Below, piece by piece: positions 25,409 to 33,657 of a DNA stretch of 42,764 nucleotides; positions within the stretch are counted from its first letter, which is position 1; the number at the start of each line of letters is the position of its first letter. This DNA is from an uncultured bacterium (GTDB lineage: Bacteria > Verrucomicrobiota > Kiritimatiellia > CAIKKV01 > CAITUY01): assembly GCA_903895695.1 (NCBI GenBank), contig CAITUY010000002.1, positions 1 through 42,764 on the forward strand, in the 5' to 3' direction. Made by a program: the position numbers and the translations under genes. The notes under the pieces were generated by a model, which did no database searches, was not told the DNA's origin, and saw only the letters and a program-made list of their open reading frames with translations.

Positions 25409-25764
25409 GCCAAAACGAACTTATCGAACGCATCTTCCACGAGCCGAGCCGCATGGCCATCATGTCGGCATTGTGCGCGGCTGACGACGGCTTGACGTTT
25501 ACCGAACTGAAAGATTCCTGCGCCCTTACGGACGGCAATCTCAGCCGGCACCTCAAAGCGCTGGAGGAATTCGGCGCTGTGCGTACGGAGAAGGCCTTCG
25601 TGGCCCTGAAACCCCGCACCACGGTCCGGCTCACCCAGGTCGGCCTCGCCCGCTTTCGCGAGTATCTCGACGCCCTTGAGGACGTCCTCGAAAAGGCGCG
25701 CCAGGCCCTGCCGACACCGCGCAAGACCACAGCCCTGTTTGCCGCCCGCCCCGCGCGGGCTTGA
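25405..25764 (+). CDS. Winged-helix transcriptional regulator (HTH_34-like)
   Basis: A 119-residue DNA-binding protein: RIFHEPSRMAIMSALCAADDGLTFTELK, recognition helix ALTDGNLSRHLKALEEFGAV, and wing VALKPRTTVRLTQVG. This matches the small winged-helix group near ArsR/MarR (HTH_34 type). It has no metal-site Cys cluster. It overlaps the preceding membrane protein gene by 4 bases (ATGA). The palindrome upstream of that gene is the likely target, making this the regulator of the whole downstream exosortase block. Signal unknown. Confidence 0.85.
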   Translation: MSQNELIERIFHEPSRMAIMSALCAADDGLTFTELKDSCALTDGNLSRHLKALEEFGAVRTEKAFVALKPRTTVRLTQVGLARFREYLDALEDVLEKARQALPTPRKTTALFAARPARA

Positions 25765-25800
25765 AAGGCAAATCCTTCAAGCCGGATCATCGGAACTTAG

Positions 25801-26568
25801 ATGACAGAACTGGCCACCAGAACCGTCGCGTTCTTCAGGGATAACCTGCCGTCGGGGAACTTGCTCACCCTGGGCACGTTACCGGCGTTTGCGTGGGCTC
25901 TTACCTGTCTCACTCTCGCCGGCTACCTGAAGACGCGCCGCGGCTGGCGTACTGGCTATACCCGCAAAGTATTCCATTTCCTGATCTTCGGCAGCGTCGT
26001 GGCGATCCAGGCCTTGTATGGAATCCGCGGTGTCTGTCTCTTCGGAGCCGCCACCAGCGTCGTCGTGTTCTGGGCCGTGTTGCAGGGCGATGGTTATCCC
26101 CTTTACGAGGCAATGGCCCGGGAGAAAGATGCGCCACACCGGACATACTTCATTCTCACACCCTACCTTGCCACGCTCATTGGCGGTCTCACCGCCAGCA
26201 TCCTGTTTGGTCACGGCGCCATGGTCGGGTTCCTCGTGACCGGGCTGGGCGACGCGATCGGTGAGCCCGTTGGCACACGTTTCGGGCGCCATCCCTACCG
26301 CGTTCCGGCACCGCGAGGCGTCGTGGCCACTCGCACGTGGGATGGCTCGGCGGCCGTATTCACCGCCTGCCTGATCGCGCTGGTCATCGCCGTGTGGCTT
26401 ATCCCGGCCTATCGGACTTCGGGTTCGAGTCTTGCGTGGCTACCGGCTCTCGCCCTAGTGTCGACTGCGGTCGAAGCCATCGCCCCGCACGGCTGGGACA
26501 ATGCCCTGTTGCAGATCGTGCCGTCCTGGCTGGCGTGGCTCACGCTAGGTCCGGGAGGTGCCGCATGA
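25801..26568 (+). CDS. Dolichol/phytol kinase- or CTP-transferase-like membrane protein
   Basis: A 255-residue polytopic protein with about seven membrane segments. The C-terminal half contains GLGDAIGEPVGTRFGRHPYRV and RTWDGSAAVF, matching the G-D-x-x-(A/G)-E-P-x-G...R-K-x-x-x-G-S pattern of dolichol kinase, phytol kinase and CDP-diglyceride synthase-like proteins; RKVFHF near residue 55 is also typical. It probably phosphorylates, or transfers a nucleotide to, a polyisoprenoid or other lipid. Its place in an exosortase cluster suggests a lipid precursor or anchor for the processed protein; this is inference. The stop overlaps the next start (ATGA). Confidence 0.78.
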   Translation: MTELATRTVAFFRDNLPSGNLLTLGTLPAFAWALTCLTLAGYLKTRRGWRTGYTRKVFHFLIFGSVVAIQALYGIRGVCLFGAATSVVVFWAVLQGDGYPLYEAMAREKDAPHRTYFILTPYLATLIGGLTASILFGHGAMVGFLVTGLGDAIGEPVGTRFGRHPYRVPAPRGVVATRTWDGSAAVFTACLIALVIAVWLIPAYRTSGSSLAWLPALALVSTAVEAIAPHGWDNALLQIVPSWLAWLTLGPGGAA

Positions 26569-27950
26569 GACTCCCTTCTATCCGTGACGTCGCGCCGCTC
26601 CTGGCCGGGCTCCCGCTGCTCATCATCCTGCCGTTGGCCGGCGTCTGGCTGGCGGGCTATCCGGTTCACCAATACCTGGAATTCCCGCCCGTGACCCGCT
26701 ACGTCGCGCACGCCGGTTTCTCCTGGCCGGTCTTTATCGCCCTCGCCGCCCTCATCGTCGCCGTCGTCGGACCGTTTGTCTGGCGGAACGTCCGAGGAGC
26801 GAAGGCGTTCAGGATTCAGGGTTCAGGGTTCAGAAAAGAGAACGGTTCAGGAATTCACAATCTCCAATCTTCAATCTCTTTTCCCCTCCCGATTACCAAT
26901 CGACAATCTTCAATCTTCAATCTTCACTTCCCTCCCTGGGGCTGGTTCGGACTCCTGCTCGGCCTCGTGGCTTGGATCCTCGCCTGGACGCGCTTTGCCT
27001 GGTTCGCCCCGCTACAGGATTTCACCTTCAGCCCGCTCTGGTTCGCCTACATCCTCGTGGTGAACGCGCTCACGGTGCGCCGCACGGGCCGCTGCCTCAT
27101 GACCGACCGCCCCGCGAGTTTCGCTCTGCTTTTCCCGCTCAGCGCCGCGTTCTGGTGGTTCTTCGAGTTCCTGAACCGCTTCGTCCAAAACTGGTACTAC
27201 GTCGGCATCGGCGACCTGTCCCCGCTCCAGTACGCGATCTTCGCAACTCTGCCGTTTTCGACCGTGCTTCCCGCGGTGTTGAGCACGGAGGACTTCCTGC
27301 GTTCGTTCCCAACGATCGGGCGCGGCGTAGACGGCACCTCCCGCTTCGCGCCTATCCGGACACCTGCCTGCCTCCCCGGGGAGCGGCGCGGCTTCCCGCG
27401 CCGGCTCTTCGTGACTGTTTCGCGCCACGAGCGGCCGGAGCCGGAAGCGGCTCCGCTCCCTGGGGCAACTGCGCGCCAACATGGCGATCCCTGCCCGCGC
27501 ATCATTCCCGCCGCCACGCTGCTTCTCGCCGCTGCCGGCCTCGCCGGTATCGGCGTGTGGCCCGACCGGCTCTTCCCCCTCCTGTGGCTTTCGCCCCTGC
27601 TCGTCATGACCTCGGCTCAAGCCCTGGCCGGCCGACCGACGCTCTTCGCGCCCGTGGCGCGTGGCGACTGGAACCGCCTCTATCGCCTGGCCCTGGCCGC
27701 ATTGATCTGCGGCTTCTTCTGGGAAATGTGGAACTACGGCAGCCTCGCCCGCTGGAGTTACACCGTTCCCTTTGTCAACCGCTTCCATCTTTTTGAAATG
27801 CCGATCCTGGGCTACGCCGGCTACGTGCCCTTCGGCCTGGAATGCGCCGTCGCCGCCGAACTCGTAGTCCCGCACCTCCTCCCGGCCAACGGTCCCCAAA
27901 CCACGAACGAAGAACCAGGAACCAAGAACCGCGACCTCCCTGAAACCTGA
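26565..27950 (+). CDS. Polytopic membrane protein with two repeat insertions
   Basis: A 461-residue membrane protein with about nine to ten hydrophobic segments. Family not recognised. Conserved-looking parts include FAWFAPLQDFTFSPLWFAYI, FFEFLNRFVQNWYYVG and FFWEMWNYGSLARWSYTVP, rich in aromatic residues and probably facing the membrane surface. Two hydrophilic low-complexity stretches interrupt it: residues about 82-122, encoded by a degenerate tandem repeat, and about 265-305, encoded by a long palindrome. Both keep frame. The C-terminal tail is also repeat-coded. The start overlaps the upstream stop. Context suggests a role in the exosortase K envelope system. Confidence 0.72.
   Translation: MRLPSIRDVAPLLAGLPLLIILPLAGVWLAGYPVHQYLEFPPVTRYVAHAGFSWPVFIALAALIVAVVGPFVWRNVRGAKAFRIQGSGFRKENGSGIHNLQSSISFPLPITNRQSSIFNLHFPPWGWFGLLLGLVAWILAWTRFAWFAPLQDFTFSPLWFAYILVVNALTVRRTGRCLMTDRPASFALLFPLSAAFWWFFEFLNRFVQNWYYVGIGDLSPLQYAIFATLPFSTVLPAVLSTEDFLRSFPTIGRGVDGTSRFAPIRTPACLPGERRGFPRRLFVTVSRHERPEPEAAPLPGATARQHGDPCPRIIPAATLLLAAAGLAGIGVWPDRLFPLLWLSPLLVMTSAQALAGRPTLFAPVARGDWNRLYRLALAALICGFFWEMWNYGSLARWSYTVPFVNRFHLFEMPILGYAGYVPFGLECAVAAELVVPHLLPANGPQTTNEEPGTKNRDLPET
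26808..26930. repeat. In-gene degenerate tandem repeat (TTCAGG / CAATCTT units)
   Basis: Repeated TTCAGG-type units (26808-26851) are followed by CAATCTTCAATCTT units (about 26857-26925). The stretch is much less GC-rich than its surroundings and encodes a Ser/Asn/Gln-rich loop absent from the hydrophobic pattern of the host membrane protein. It looks like an intergenic-type repeat inserted in frame. Confidence 0.75.
27374..27465. repeat. Long imperfect palindrome inside a coding sequence
   Basis: Outer arms 27374-27396 and 27443-27465 match at 20 of 23 positions as inverted copies (CCCCGGGGAGCGG... and ...CCGCTCCCTGGGG). Symmetry continues inward at lower identity toward a short central loop, so almost the whole 92 bases could fold. 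It is translated in frame as an Arg/Pro-rich stretch within a membrane protein. The form recalls palindromic elements known to insert in genes, such as those of Rickettsia. Confidence 0.72.
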
Positions 27951-27957
27951 ACCCACT
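27898..27957. repeat. GAACCA-type degenerate repeat at gene end
   Basis: Repeated AACGAAGAACCAGGAACCAA-like units followed by CCTGAAACCTGAACCCAC. It encodes the hydrophilic tail of the preceding membrane protein and runs into the gap before the DUF4184 gene. It is similar in style to the other degenerate repeats of the window. Confidence 0.6.
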
Positions 27958-27971
27958 ACCAGCCCTCCATC

Positions 27972-28760
27972 ATGCCCTTCACCATTTCCCATGCCGCTGT
28001 CGCCGCACCGCTCGCCCGCCGCGGCATGATCCTCTCCGCCGTGGCCGTCGGCAGCATGGCGCCGGACTTCGAGTACTTCCTCCGCCTGTCCATGAACAGT
28101 CGCTGGAGCCACTCGCTGACCGGTGCACTGACGTTCTGCCTGCCCCTCTCCCTGCTGGTCCTGTGGCTCTTCCATGCGTTCCTCAAACGCCCCCTGATCG
28201 CCGTATTGCCCGCTGCACACCGCGAGCGCCTGGCCGCCTGCGTCGGACCCTTCGCGTTCGGCCCCTGGCGCCGCTTTCTCCGCATTGTAATCTCCATCCT
28301 CATCGGCATCGGCTCGCATTTGGTGTTCGACGCTTGGACGCACGACAGCGGCTACGTGGTGGAACACTGGGCGCCGCTGCGCCATCCCCTGCTGGACTGG
28401 CCCGCCTACCCGATGCCCGTGCACGACGTCATGCAAGGAGGGTTGTCCGTCCTCATGCTGCTGGCGATAACGTTCCAATACTGGAGTTGGTTCCGACGCT
28501 CCGCTCCCGCCCCGGTCCCCCTGTCAACGTTCCTTGACGTTCGCCCGGTACTGGCCTCCTGGATCGTCATCGGGGCCGTCGCCCTCGCCAGCGGACTCGT
28601 CTACGCCGCACTCACCGCCCTGCCCGTCTACGATGCCATTACGTTTCGCGTCTTCGGCGGGCGCGTGATCCTCGCCGGTCTCTCTATGCTGGTCGTCGAA
28701 TTCGTCCTGTTCGGCTGGGTTCGCACACGGTTGCAGACCGCCACTGAGGAAGGGACATGA
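27972..28760 (+). CDS. DUF4184 family membrane protein
   Basis: A 262-residue membrane protein beginning MPFTISHAAVAAPLARRG, the hallmark start of DUF4184. Further conserved points are GSMAPDFEYF, RWSHSLTGAL and GIGSHLVFDAWTH, giving a His/Asp set that resembles membrane-bound metal-dependent hydrolases of the YdjM group. About five to six membrane segments. Function unproven. The stop codon overlaps the exosortase start (ATGA), which argues for joint expression with the sorting enzyme. Confidence 0.85.
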   Translation: MPFTISHAAVAAPLARRGMILSAVAVGSMAPDFEYFLRLSMNSRWSHSLTGALTFCLPLSLLVLWLFHAFLKRPLIAVLPAAHRERLAACVGPFAFGPWRRFLRIVISILIGIGSHLVFDAWTHDSGYVVEHWAPLRHPLLDWPAYPMPVHDVMQGGLSVLMLLAITFQYWSWFRRSAPAPVPLSTFLDVRPVLASWIVIGAVALASGLVYAALTALPVYDAITFRVFGGRVILAGLSMLVVEFVLFGWVRTRLQTATEEGT

Positions 28761-29443
28761 ACCCGACACCCGCCACTTCCCCGAGCCACGCGTCGTGTGC
28801 CTGCCTCGGACCCACGCCCCGGCTGCCGCTCTTCCCGCTCGCCGCTGCCGTGCTGGTTGTCGTGCTGATGGCCGCCCACGCCTGCCCGGCCGCCGTCCGG
28901 TTCTTCTTCTGCGCGCCGTCGGCCTGGCTGAGCGCCCAGTTTCTGGGCGTGGACCTATTCGCCGTGGCTGACGGGTTCCAGCTCGACTGTCCGCAACTCC
29001 CCGTGGATGTCTCGCTCGCCTGCAGTGGAACCACGTTCTTTGCGATGCTGCTCGTGCTGCTTACCGTGCACGAACTCGGACACGCGCAGGGCGGCCCGCG
29101 TGCAAGGGCGAGCCGGCGATCCTCCCTGTTCGGCGCGGGCTCGCTGCTCGCCCTGGCCTACGCCCTCACCCTCGCCGCAAATACCGCCCGCATCGTGCTC
29201 GGCTGGCACGCGGCCGTGTGGGCCCACGCCGCCCTGCCTCCCTCCTTCCACTCCGGCGTCCACCTCGCCGTGGGCATCGTCGTCTTCTCCGGTTTCCTGT
29301 TCGCGGCCGTGCTGGCAACACGCTGGCACGCCATTATCGCCCACATGGGTAGGGCGAGGGCCTCCGGCCCCGCCGAGTCTGAAGAGTATCGGATTACGCC
29401 ATTGGCAACACTGGAACGGCGCGGCAAGGACACTGAACACTGA
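28757..29443 (+). CDS. xrtK: Exosortase K
   Basis: A 228-residue exosortase, a membrane cysteine transpeptidase that cuts C-terminal sorting signals. Catalytic residues in order: Cys89 in DVSLACSGTTFF, Arg145 in AANTARIVLG, and His165/His169 in FHSGVHLAVGIVVF. Small size and the CSGTTFF form match the exosortase K branch. The following gene encodes a protein ending in an MSEP-CTERM-like signal, the partner known for this family. The last 35 or so residues are encoded by a repeat half-copy (29348-29374) plus a tandem repeat, and are probably dispensable. Start overlaps the DUF4184 stop. Confidence 0.87.
   Translation: MNPTPATSPSHASCACLGPTPRLPLFPLAAAVLVVVLMAAHACPAAVRFFFCAPSAWLSAQFLGVDLFAVADGFQLDCPQLPVDVSLACSGTTFFAMLLVLLTVHELGHAQGGPRARASRRSSLFGAGSLLALAYALTLAANTARIVLGWHAAVWAHAALPPSFHSGVHLAVGIVVFSGFLFAAVLATRWHAIIAHMGRARASGPAESEEYRITPLATLERRGKDTEH
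29348..29374. repeat. Half copy of GGTAGGGCGA palindromic family
   Basis: Begins GGTAGGGCGAGGGC and ends GGCCCCGCC, closely matching the reverse complement of the right arm of the palindrome at 15460-15537. It lies in frame within the 3' end of the exosortase gene, extending the protein beyond its conserved domain. Confidence 0.65.
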
Positions 29444-29461
29444 AACCTGAACTCTGAAACC
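29431..29461. repeat. CTGAAC/CTGAAA degenerate tandem repeat
   Basis: Repeated CTGAACACTGAAACCTGAAC-type units at and after the exosortase stop codon. Same style as the repeats at 26808 and 27898. Confidence 0.6.
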
Positions 29462-29481
29462 CAATCGCCCAGGAGCCCCCC

Positions 29482-32400
29482 ATGAACCTGACACCCACCC
29501 CCCTCGAACCACAGGCCACGCCCCCCGCCGCACCACTTCCACCTTCCACCCTCCACCTTCCACCCTCGCCCCGCCCGCTGCTCCCCGACTCCGTGAAGCA
29601 GCCCTTCATGCTGCTGTGGTTGTGGGTCATCCCGCAGCTCGGCTTGCTGCTGCTGAATCTGCGGGCGTGGTCGCTCGCTGCCGGTGAAGCAATGGTCGAG
29701 CAGGCTCACGCTGCTGCCGGACTCGGCGCCGCCGAGGTCGCGCTGCTGGCCGTGGGCGTGGCCTCATGGCTGGTGCCCCGCCTGCGGGGCCGCGCCATCG
29801 GCCTGCCCGCGTGCGGGGCAGGCCTGCTCCTCAGCATCGCGTACCTGTGGTTCTTCTTCACACAGTTCGACCATGTCTGGCCGGCCGCCGTGGCCGACTG
29901 GATGTTGCCCCAAACCGAAATCGTGTTCTACCAATTCGCTCTCGTGATGCCGGCCCTTTTCTACTGCGGCCTGCGCCTGGCTTGCGTGGAGCTGCGGCTC
30001 AATCGCGGCGTCGACATCGGCCTCTCATTCGGCATGTTCGTGGCCATCCCACTCGGCTGGTACGTGCTCTTCCACATTATCGAAGTCCTGGTTCACCGTT
30101 TCTTCCAGGGCGCGATGGAAGTCGTCGCCATCGTCTTCTTCGCCAGTTCGACCGTGCTCGTAATGATGGCCTTCCTGCGCCTGCTCTACTTTCTCTATAC
30201 GTGGCTCTCGGCCCAGTCATGGGGCCAGACCGCCATGACGGCCATCGCCGGCCTCCTCTGCCCCATCGGCGGGTTACTCCTCAACATCGAGATCCCGTTC
30301 CCCTGCGATTTCCAGTCCGTCGGCATCTACGCGCTGGCTGTGCTGAACGGCCTGGTCCTCATCGCACCGCTGCCGCGCCAGCCCAACCTGGCCTTGCTCG
30401 TGTGGTGGGCACGCAGCGCGCTCTACACGTTCTCGCTCTACTTCTTCATCGTGTTCCTGCCCTTCCTGCCGCTTTCACTTCTGGCCATGCTCGCCTGCGG
30501 CGCGGGCTTCCTGATCCTCGCACCCACGCTCCTCTTCATTATTCACACCCGCCGGCTTGCCGCCGACGCCGCCACTCTGGGTGCCGCTCGCGGTCGCGGC
30601 CCTGTGCTCGCCCTGTTCCTGGCCGGACTGATCACGATCCCCGCCGGCTTCACCGCCCTCGCCTGGCTGGACCGCCAAGCCCTGTCCGCGGCCATGGACA
30701 CCGTCTTCAGTCCGGACATCCGGCAGACCCGCGTGTCGCTCCATCCGCTCACCGTGGCCCACAGCCTCAACCGGCTGCGCGACATGAAAGACGGCATCTA
30801 CCTGCCGTTCGTGTCCGACGCCTATGATCGCCTGGTCTTCAATGGCATGGTCCTGCCCGACGATAAGATGGAAACCCTGTCGCGCGTCCTGCTCGGTCGG
30901 CCCGCACGCCGCGCGGATAAACCAACCCGCTTCAGCCTCTTCCTCGCACCGCGCGCGCTGACGCACTGGGGCAGCGCCACCCGCGCGCTGCTGCCGCGCA
31001 ACGTGGCGATCCAGCCGCCCGCGCTGCCCGAAACCGTTGTCACCAACGGCGTGCGGCGTTCGACCGTCAAACTGGAGTTGACCAATAACGGCCCTGCCAA
31101 CTCCGAGTTCGTCGGCACGCTCAAGGCGCCCGACGGCGTCCTGGTCTCCGGGTTCTGGCTGGACGTGGGCGGCAAGCGCAAGGCCGGCACGATTGCCGAG
31201 AAGAAGACGGCCCTCTGGATCTACCACATGATCCGCGATTACACGCGACGCGACCCGGGACTGCTCGTGTACGAAGCTGACGGGGCCCTGAGGCTCAGCG
31301 TCTTCCCGTTCGCCACCAACGAGACACGCACGGTCTGGCTTGAGTTCACAACCCCCGCCGCGTGGGCTGCGAGCGTGACGCTTAACGGCACGTCCGTGCC
31401 GCTGACGCCCGAGCCCTCGACTCCGGGCGGAACTCCCGGCCCGAGTCTCGTGCCGGCCGCCGAGGCCTGCGTGATCCCGGCCGCCGCCTTGCGTCAACTG
31501 CCGGCCGCGGCCCGCACGCCGGTCGTGCGTTTCATCCTCGACCGCTCCGCGGCGGCGGTCCAAACCGTCACCATACCGCCGGCGCTTTGCAGGGCTGTAG
31601 CGCCGCTCGGCGGCCGCTGCCGCGCGTCCTTTGCAAACGTCGAGTCGGTCGACATCGATCTTCAACCCGAAGGCCCCAATGAAGCGGCAGAACTTGCCCA
31701 GCGGCCCGTGGACCTCCCTGCCCGCGCCGGGTTCGCGCCGGATCGCGTGATGGCGCGCGTGCTGCTCGACGCCGCGATCGGCGGCGCCACGGTGCCGGTC
31801 TTCGTTGTCATCCCTGCGCCGGGTTCAACGCCCGTCAGAACACTTGATCTGCGGCCGTTCGCCCGACTGGCGCCCGATGTCCCCGCCTACTACGTCTGGT
31901 CATCCAATCACCTCGACCGGGTGTCGTTCGCCGACGGATCCGTGCGGCAGGTGGAGACGCCTGAGTCACCCGCCCCGGTGGTGCTGTTCCGTTCGGGCGA
32001 CCGGGTAACCGCCGTGCTACCGGGTTCCCCAGGCGCCATCGTCGAAGCGCCGCTGACGCCCAACGATTCCACCAACACGACGCCCCGCGTTGCGCCGCCC
32101 GACGTCTACAATCCTGAGTCCGGCGCATTCGAAGCGCTGTCTGTCAGCACGTCCCTTGACGACGCCGCCTATGCCGCCGGGGTACGGCTGCAACTCGACT
32201 GCGAGGCTATGCGCCTGGAACCCGCGACACTGGATCGCAACCTCCCAACCGTGGTCGAACGCAGCCGTGCGACGGGCATTCTCTGCCCGTTCACCGCCTT
32301 CATGGTGCTCGAAAACACTGCCCAGGAGAAGACCCTCGCGGCCCGCCAGAAGCAAGCCCTCGGCGCGCATCACGCGCTCGAGTTCGAGGAACACCAGGAA

Positions 32401-32493
32401 ACCGTCAAGTCCCCCGAACCCGGCGCCCTCTGGCTCCTGCCGGTCATACTGCCCCTGGTGTGGTGGATGCGGCGTTCGCGGGCCAGGGCGTGA
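29482..32493 (+). CDS. MSEP-CTERM protein with VIT-like domain, probable XrtK substrate
   Basis: A 1003-residue envelope protein. The N-terminal half (about 35-420) is polytopic, with roughly ten membrane segments. A VIT-like region follows near 540-640 (VSGFWLDVGGKRKAGTIAEKKTALWIY, RRDPGLLVYEADGALRLSVFPF), then a large extracytoplasmic beta-rich part. The C-terminus has the sorting-signal form: KSPEPGALWLL, a hydrophobic span, then MRRSRARA. This tripartite signal resembles MSEP-CTERM, associated with exosortase K, encoded just upstream. Cleavage near SPEP would release or re-anchor the outer part. The proline-rich N-terminus is coded by a CCACCTT repeat. GGAG precedes the start. Confidence 0.85.
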   Translation: MNLTPTPLEPQATPPAAPLPPSTLHLPPSPRPLLPDSVKQPFMLLWLWVIPQLGLLLLNLRAWSLAAGEAMVEQAHAAAGLGAAEVALLAVGVASWLVPRLRGRAIGLPACGAGLLLSIAYLWFFFTQFDHVWPAAVADWMLPQTEIVFYQFALVMPALFYCGLRLACVELRLNRGVDIGLSFGMFVAIPLGWYVLFHIIEVLVHRFFQGAMEVVAIVFFASSTVLVMMAFLRLLYFLYTWLSAQSWGQTAMTAIAGLLCPIGGLLLNIEIPFPCDFQSVGIYALAVLNGLVLIAPLPRQPNLALLVWWARSALYTFSLYFFIVFLPFLPLSLLAMLACGAGFLILAPTLLFIIHTRRLAADAATLGAARGRGPVLALFLAGLITIPAGFTALAWLDRQALSAAMDTVFSPDIRQTRVSLHPLTVAHSLNRLRDMKDGIYLPFVSDAYDRLVFNGMVLPDDKMETLSRVLLGRPARRADKPTRFSLFLAPRALTHWGSATRALLPRNVAIQPPALPETVVTNGVRRSTVKLELTNNGPANSEFVGTLKAPDGVLVSGFWLDVGGKRKAGTIAEKKTALWIYHMIRDYTRRDPGLLVYEADGALRLSVFPFATNETRTVWLEFTTPAAWAASVTLNGTSVPLTPEPSTPGGTPGPSLVPAAEACVIPAAALRQLPAAARTPVVRFILDRSAAAVQTVTIPPALCRAVAPLGGRCRASFANVESVDIDLQPEGPNEAAELAQRPVDLPARAGFAPDRVMARVLLDAAIGGATVPVFVVIPAPGSTPVRTLDLRPFARLAPDVPAYYVWSSNHLDRVSFADGSVRQVETPESPAPVVLFRSGDRVTAVLPGSPGAIVEAPLTPNDSTNTTPRVAPPDVYNPESGAFEALSVSTSLDDAAYAAGVRLQLDCEAMRLEPATLDRNLPTVVERSRATGILCPFTAFMVLENTAQEKTLAARQKQALGAHHALEFEEHQETVKSPEPGALWLLPVILPLVWWMRRSRARA
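29531..29568. repeat. CCACCTTCCACC repeat in N-terminal coding region
   Basis: Tandem CCACCTT/CCACCCT units near the 5' end of the MSEP-CTERM gene encode a Pro/Leu-rich cytoplasmic tail ahead of the first membrane span. Confidence 0.65.
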
Positions 32494-32574
32494 TGCGATC
32501 GACGGACACGTCAGACCGGGCTTGTCCCCGCGGGGTGACCTGCTAACATATCCGGGATCAATGCGGAGGTTACG

Positions 32575-33237
32575 ATGATCAAACAACTGACGATCGCCGG
32601 CCTTTTTCTCGCTCTCGGCCTGACTTGCGGGCACGCACAAACCAACGGTGCCGGTGCGTTTGTGCTGGCAGGACTCACCGGATACGATGGGACCAAAACC
32701 TTCGACGTGGCTTCGACCGACGCGTTCGCGACGCTCGTGCACGAGGCCAAGTTGGACAACGAGGCACTGCCCCGGGCCTACGCCAATCTGGTCAGTGCCT
32801 GGCGCACGGCGCACGCCAAGAACGACAAGAATGACAGGAGCGGCGGCAAGACCGAATCCCGTCCCGAACCTTTTCCGCTGAAGTGTCCGCCCCCACGCGA
32901 AGTGCGCCAACTCGGCGTGTTCGGCACGGTCGACGAGGCCAACAAGCAGAAACAAAATCTGGAAAGCCAGGAAGCCGCCCGCCTCAAGCGCCTGGAAGCG
33001 GAGGAACAACGCCAAAAGCCGCCCGAACCCGCGGAGACTGGTTTGAAGCATGCGGCGCGGCACCCGCCAACCAACCAGGCCAAGGGACCCGATCCCGCTC
33101 TGGTCAAAGAAACCTGGACCGCGTTAATCAGCGAAATCGCCACGGTCAGGGCCAGCATTGCCGCCGGCGACAAACCGGGCAGCAAACCGGACGCCGCCAG
33201 CGCGCCGAAACCCCCGCCCAAGTCGCACCGGAAATAG
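32575..33237 (+). CDS. Hypothetical secreted protein, charged and proline-rich
   Basis: A 220-residue protein with a signal peptide (MIKQLTIAGLFLALGLTCGHA). The mature part is hydrophilic, with a likely helical Gln/Glu/Lys-rich stretch (TVDEANKQKQNLESQEAARLKRLEAEEQRQ) that could form a short coiled coil, and a Pro/Lys-rich tail. No family recognised. GGAGG lies 6 bases before the ATG. It follows the exosortase block by 81 bases and may have its own promoter, so membership in that operon is uncertain. Confidence 0.72.
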   Translation: MIKQLTIAGLFLALGLTCGHAQTNGAGAFVLAGLTGYDGTKTFDVASTDAFATLVHEAKLDNEALPRAYANLVSAWRTAHAKNDKNDRSGGKTESRPEPFPLKCPPPREVRQLGVFGTVDEANKQKQNLESQEAARLKRLEAEEQRQKPPEPAETGLKHAARHPPTNQAKGPDPALVKETWTALISEIATVRASIAAGDKPGSKPDAASAPKPPPKSHRK

Positions 33238-33264
33238 ACGTCCCCGACCTTGTGGGGCCCGGTG

Positions 33265-33657
33265 CTATTCACGCCAGAGCAGCAGGCCGGCAACACCCGC
33301 AAAATGCGTGTCGTAGGTGATGAGATGCGACCCGCTCTCGGTCGCGTGGGCGGCGATCCAAACGTCGTTGATGGGGATGGGCGTGCCGGCTTTCCAAAGC
33401 CGGTGCTTTATAGAACCGAAAATGTCCGATGTCTCCAACGTCGCGGTTAGAACGCGCACGGTCGGGCGGCGCAGAAAATCGTCAAGCTGCGCGCGGTTCT
33501 GCGACTCCCTTTCGCCACCTCGGAAGCCCGCGTAGAGTTCGCCCAATACGAAGACGGACATAAAGACGGTGTCGGCGTGGCCCAGCGCATCCAACACGGC
33601 CTTGTCTCCGCGGAGCAGGTGCGTGTAGGCATTGGTATCCAGGAGCACCTTCCTCAC
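33265..33657 (-). CDS. vapC: PIN-domain toxin VapC
   Basis: A 130-residue PIN-domain ribonuclease. The acidic active-site residues fall at Asp7 (VLLDTN), Glu40 (VLGELYAG), Asp98 (INDVWIAA) and Asp116 (YDTHF), the normal VapC layout; family members cleave tRNA or rRNA. It starts with GTG overlapping the antitoxin stop codon (GTGA), so translation is coupled. All catalytic residues are present, so the toxin is probably functional. Confidence 0.92.
   Translation of the reverse strand: MRKVLLDTNAYTHLLRGDKAVLDALGHADTVFMSVFVLGELYAGFRGGERESQNRAQLDDFLRRPTVRVLTATLETSDIFGSIKHRLWKAGTPIPINDVWIAAHATESGSHLITYDTHFAGVAGLLLWRE

Noticed and set aside
27012..28478. 488-codon minus-strand frame
   Set aside because: Antisense to a membrane protein and the DUF4184 gene; composition dominated by Gly, Glu, Arg and Gln.
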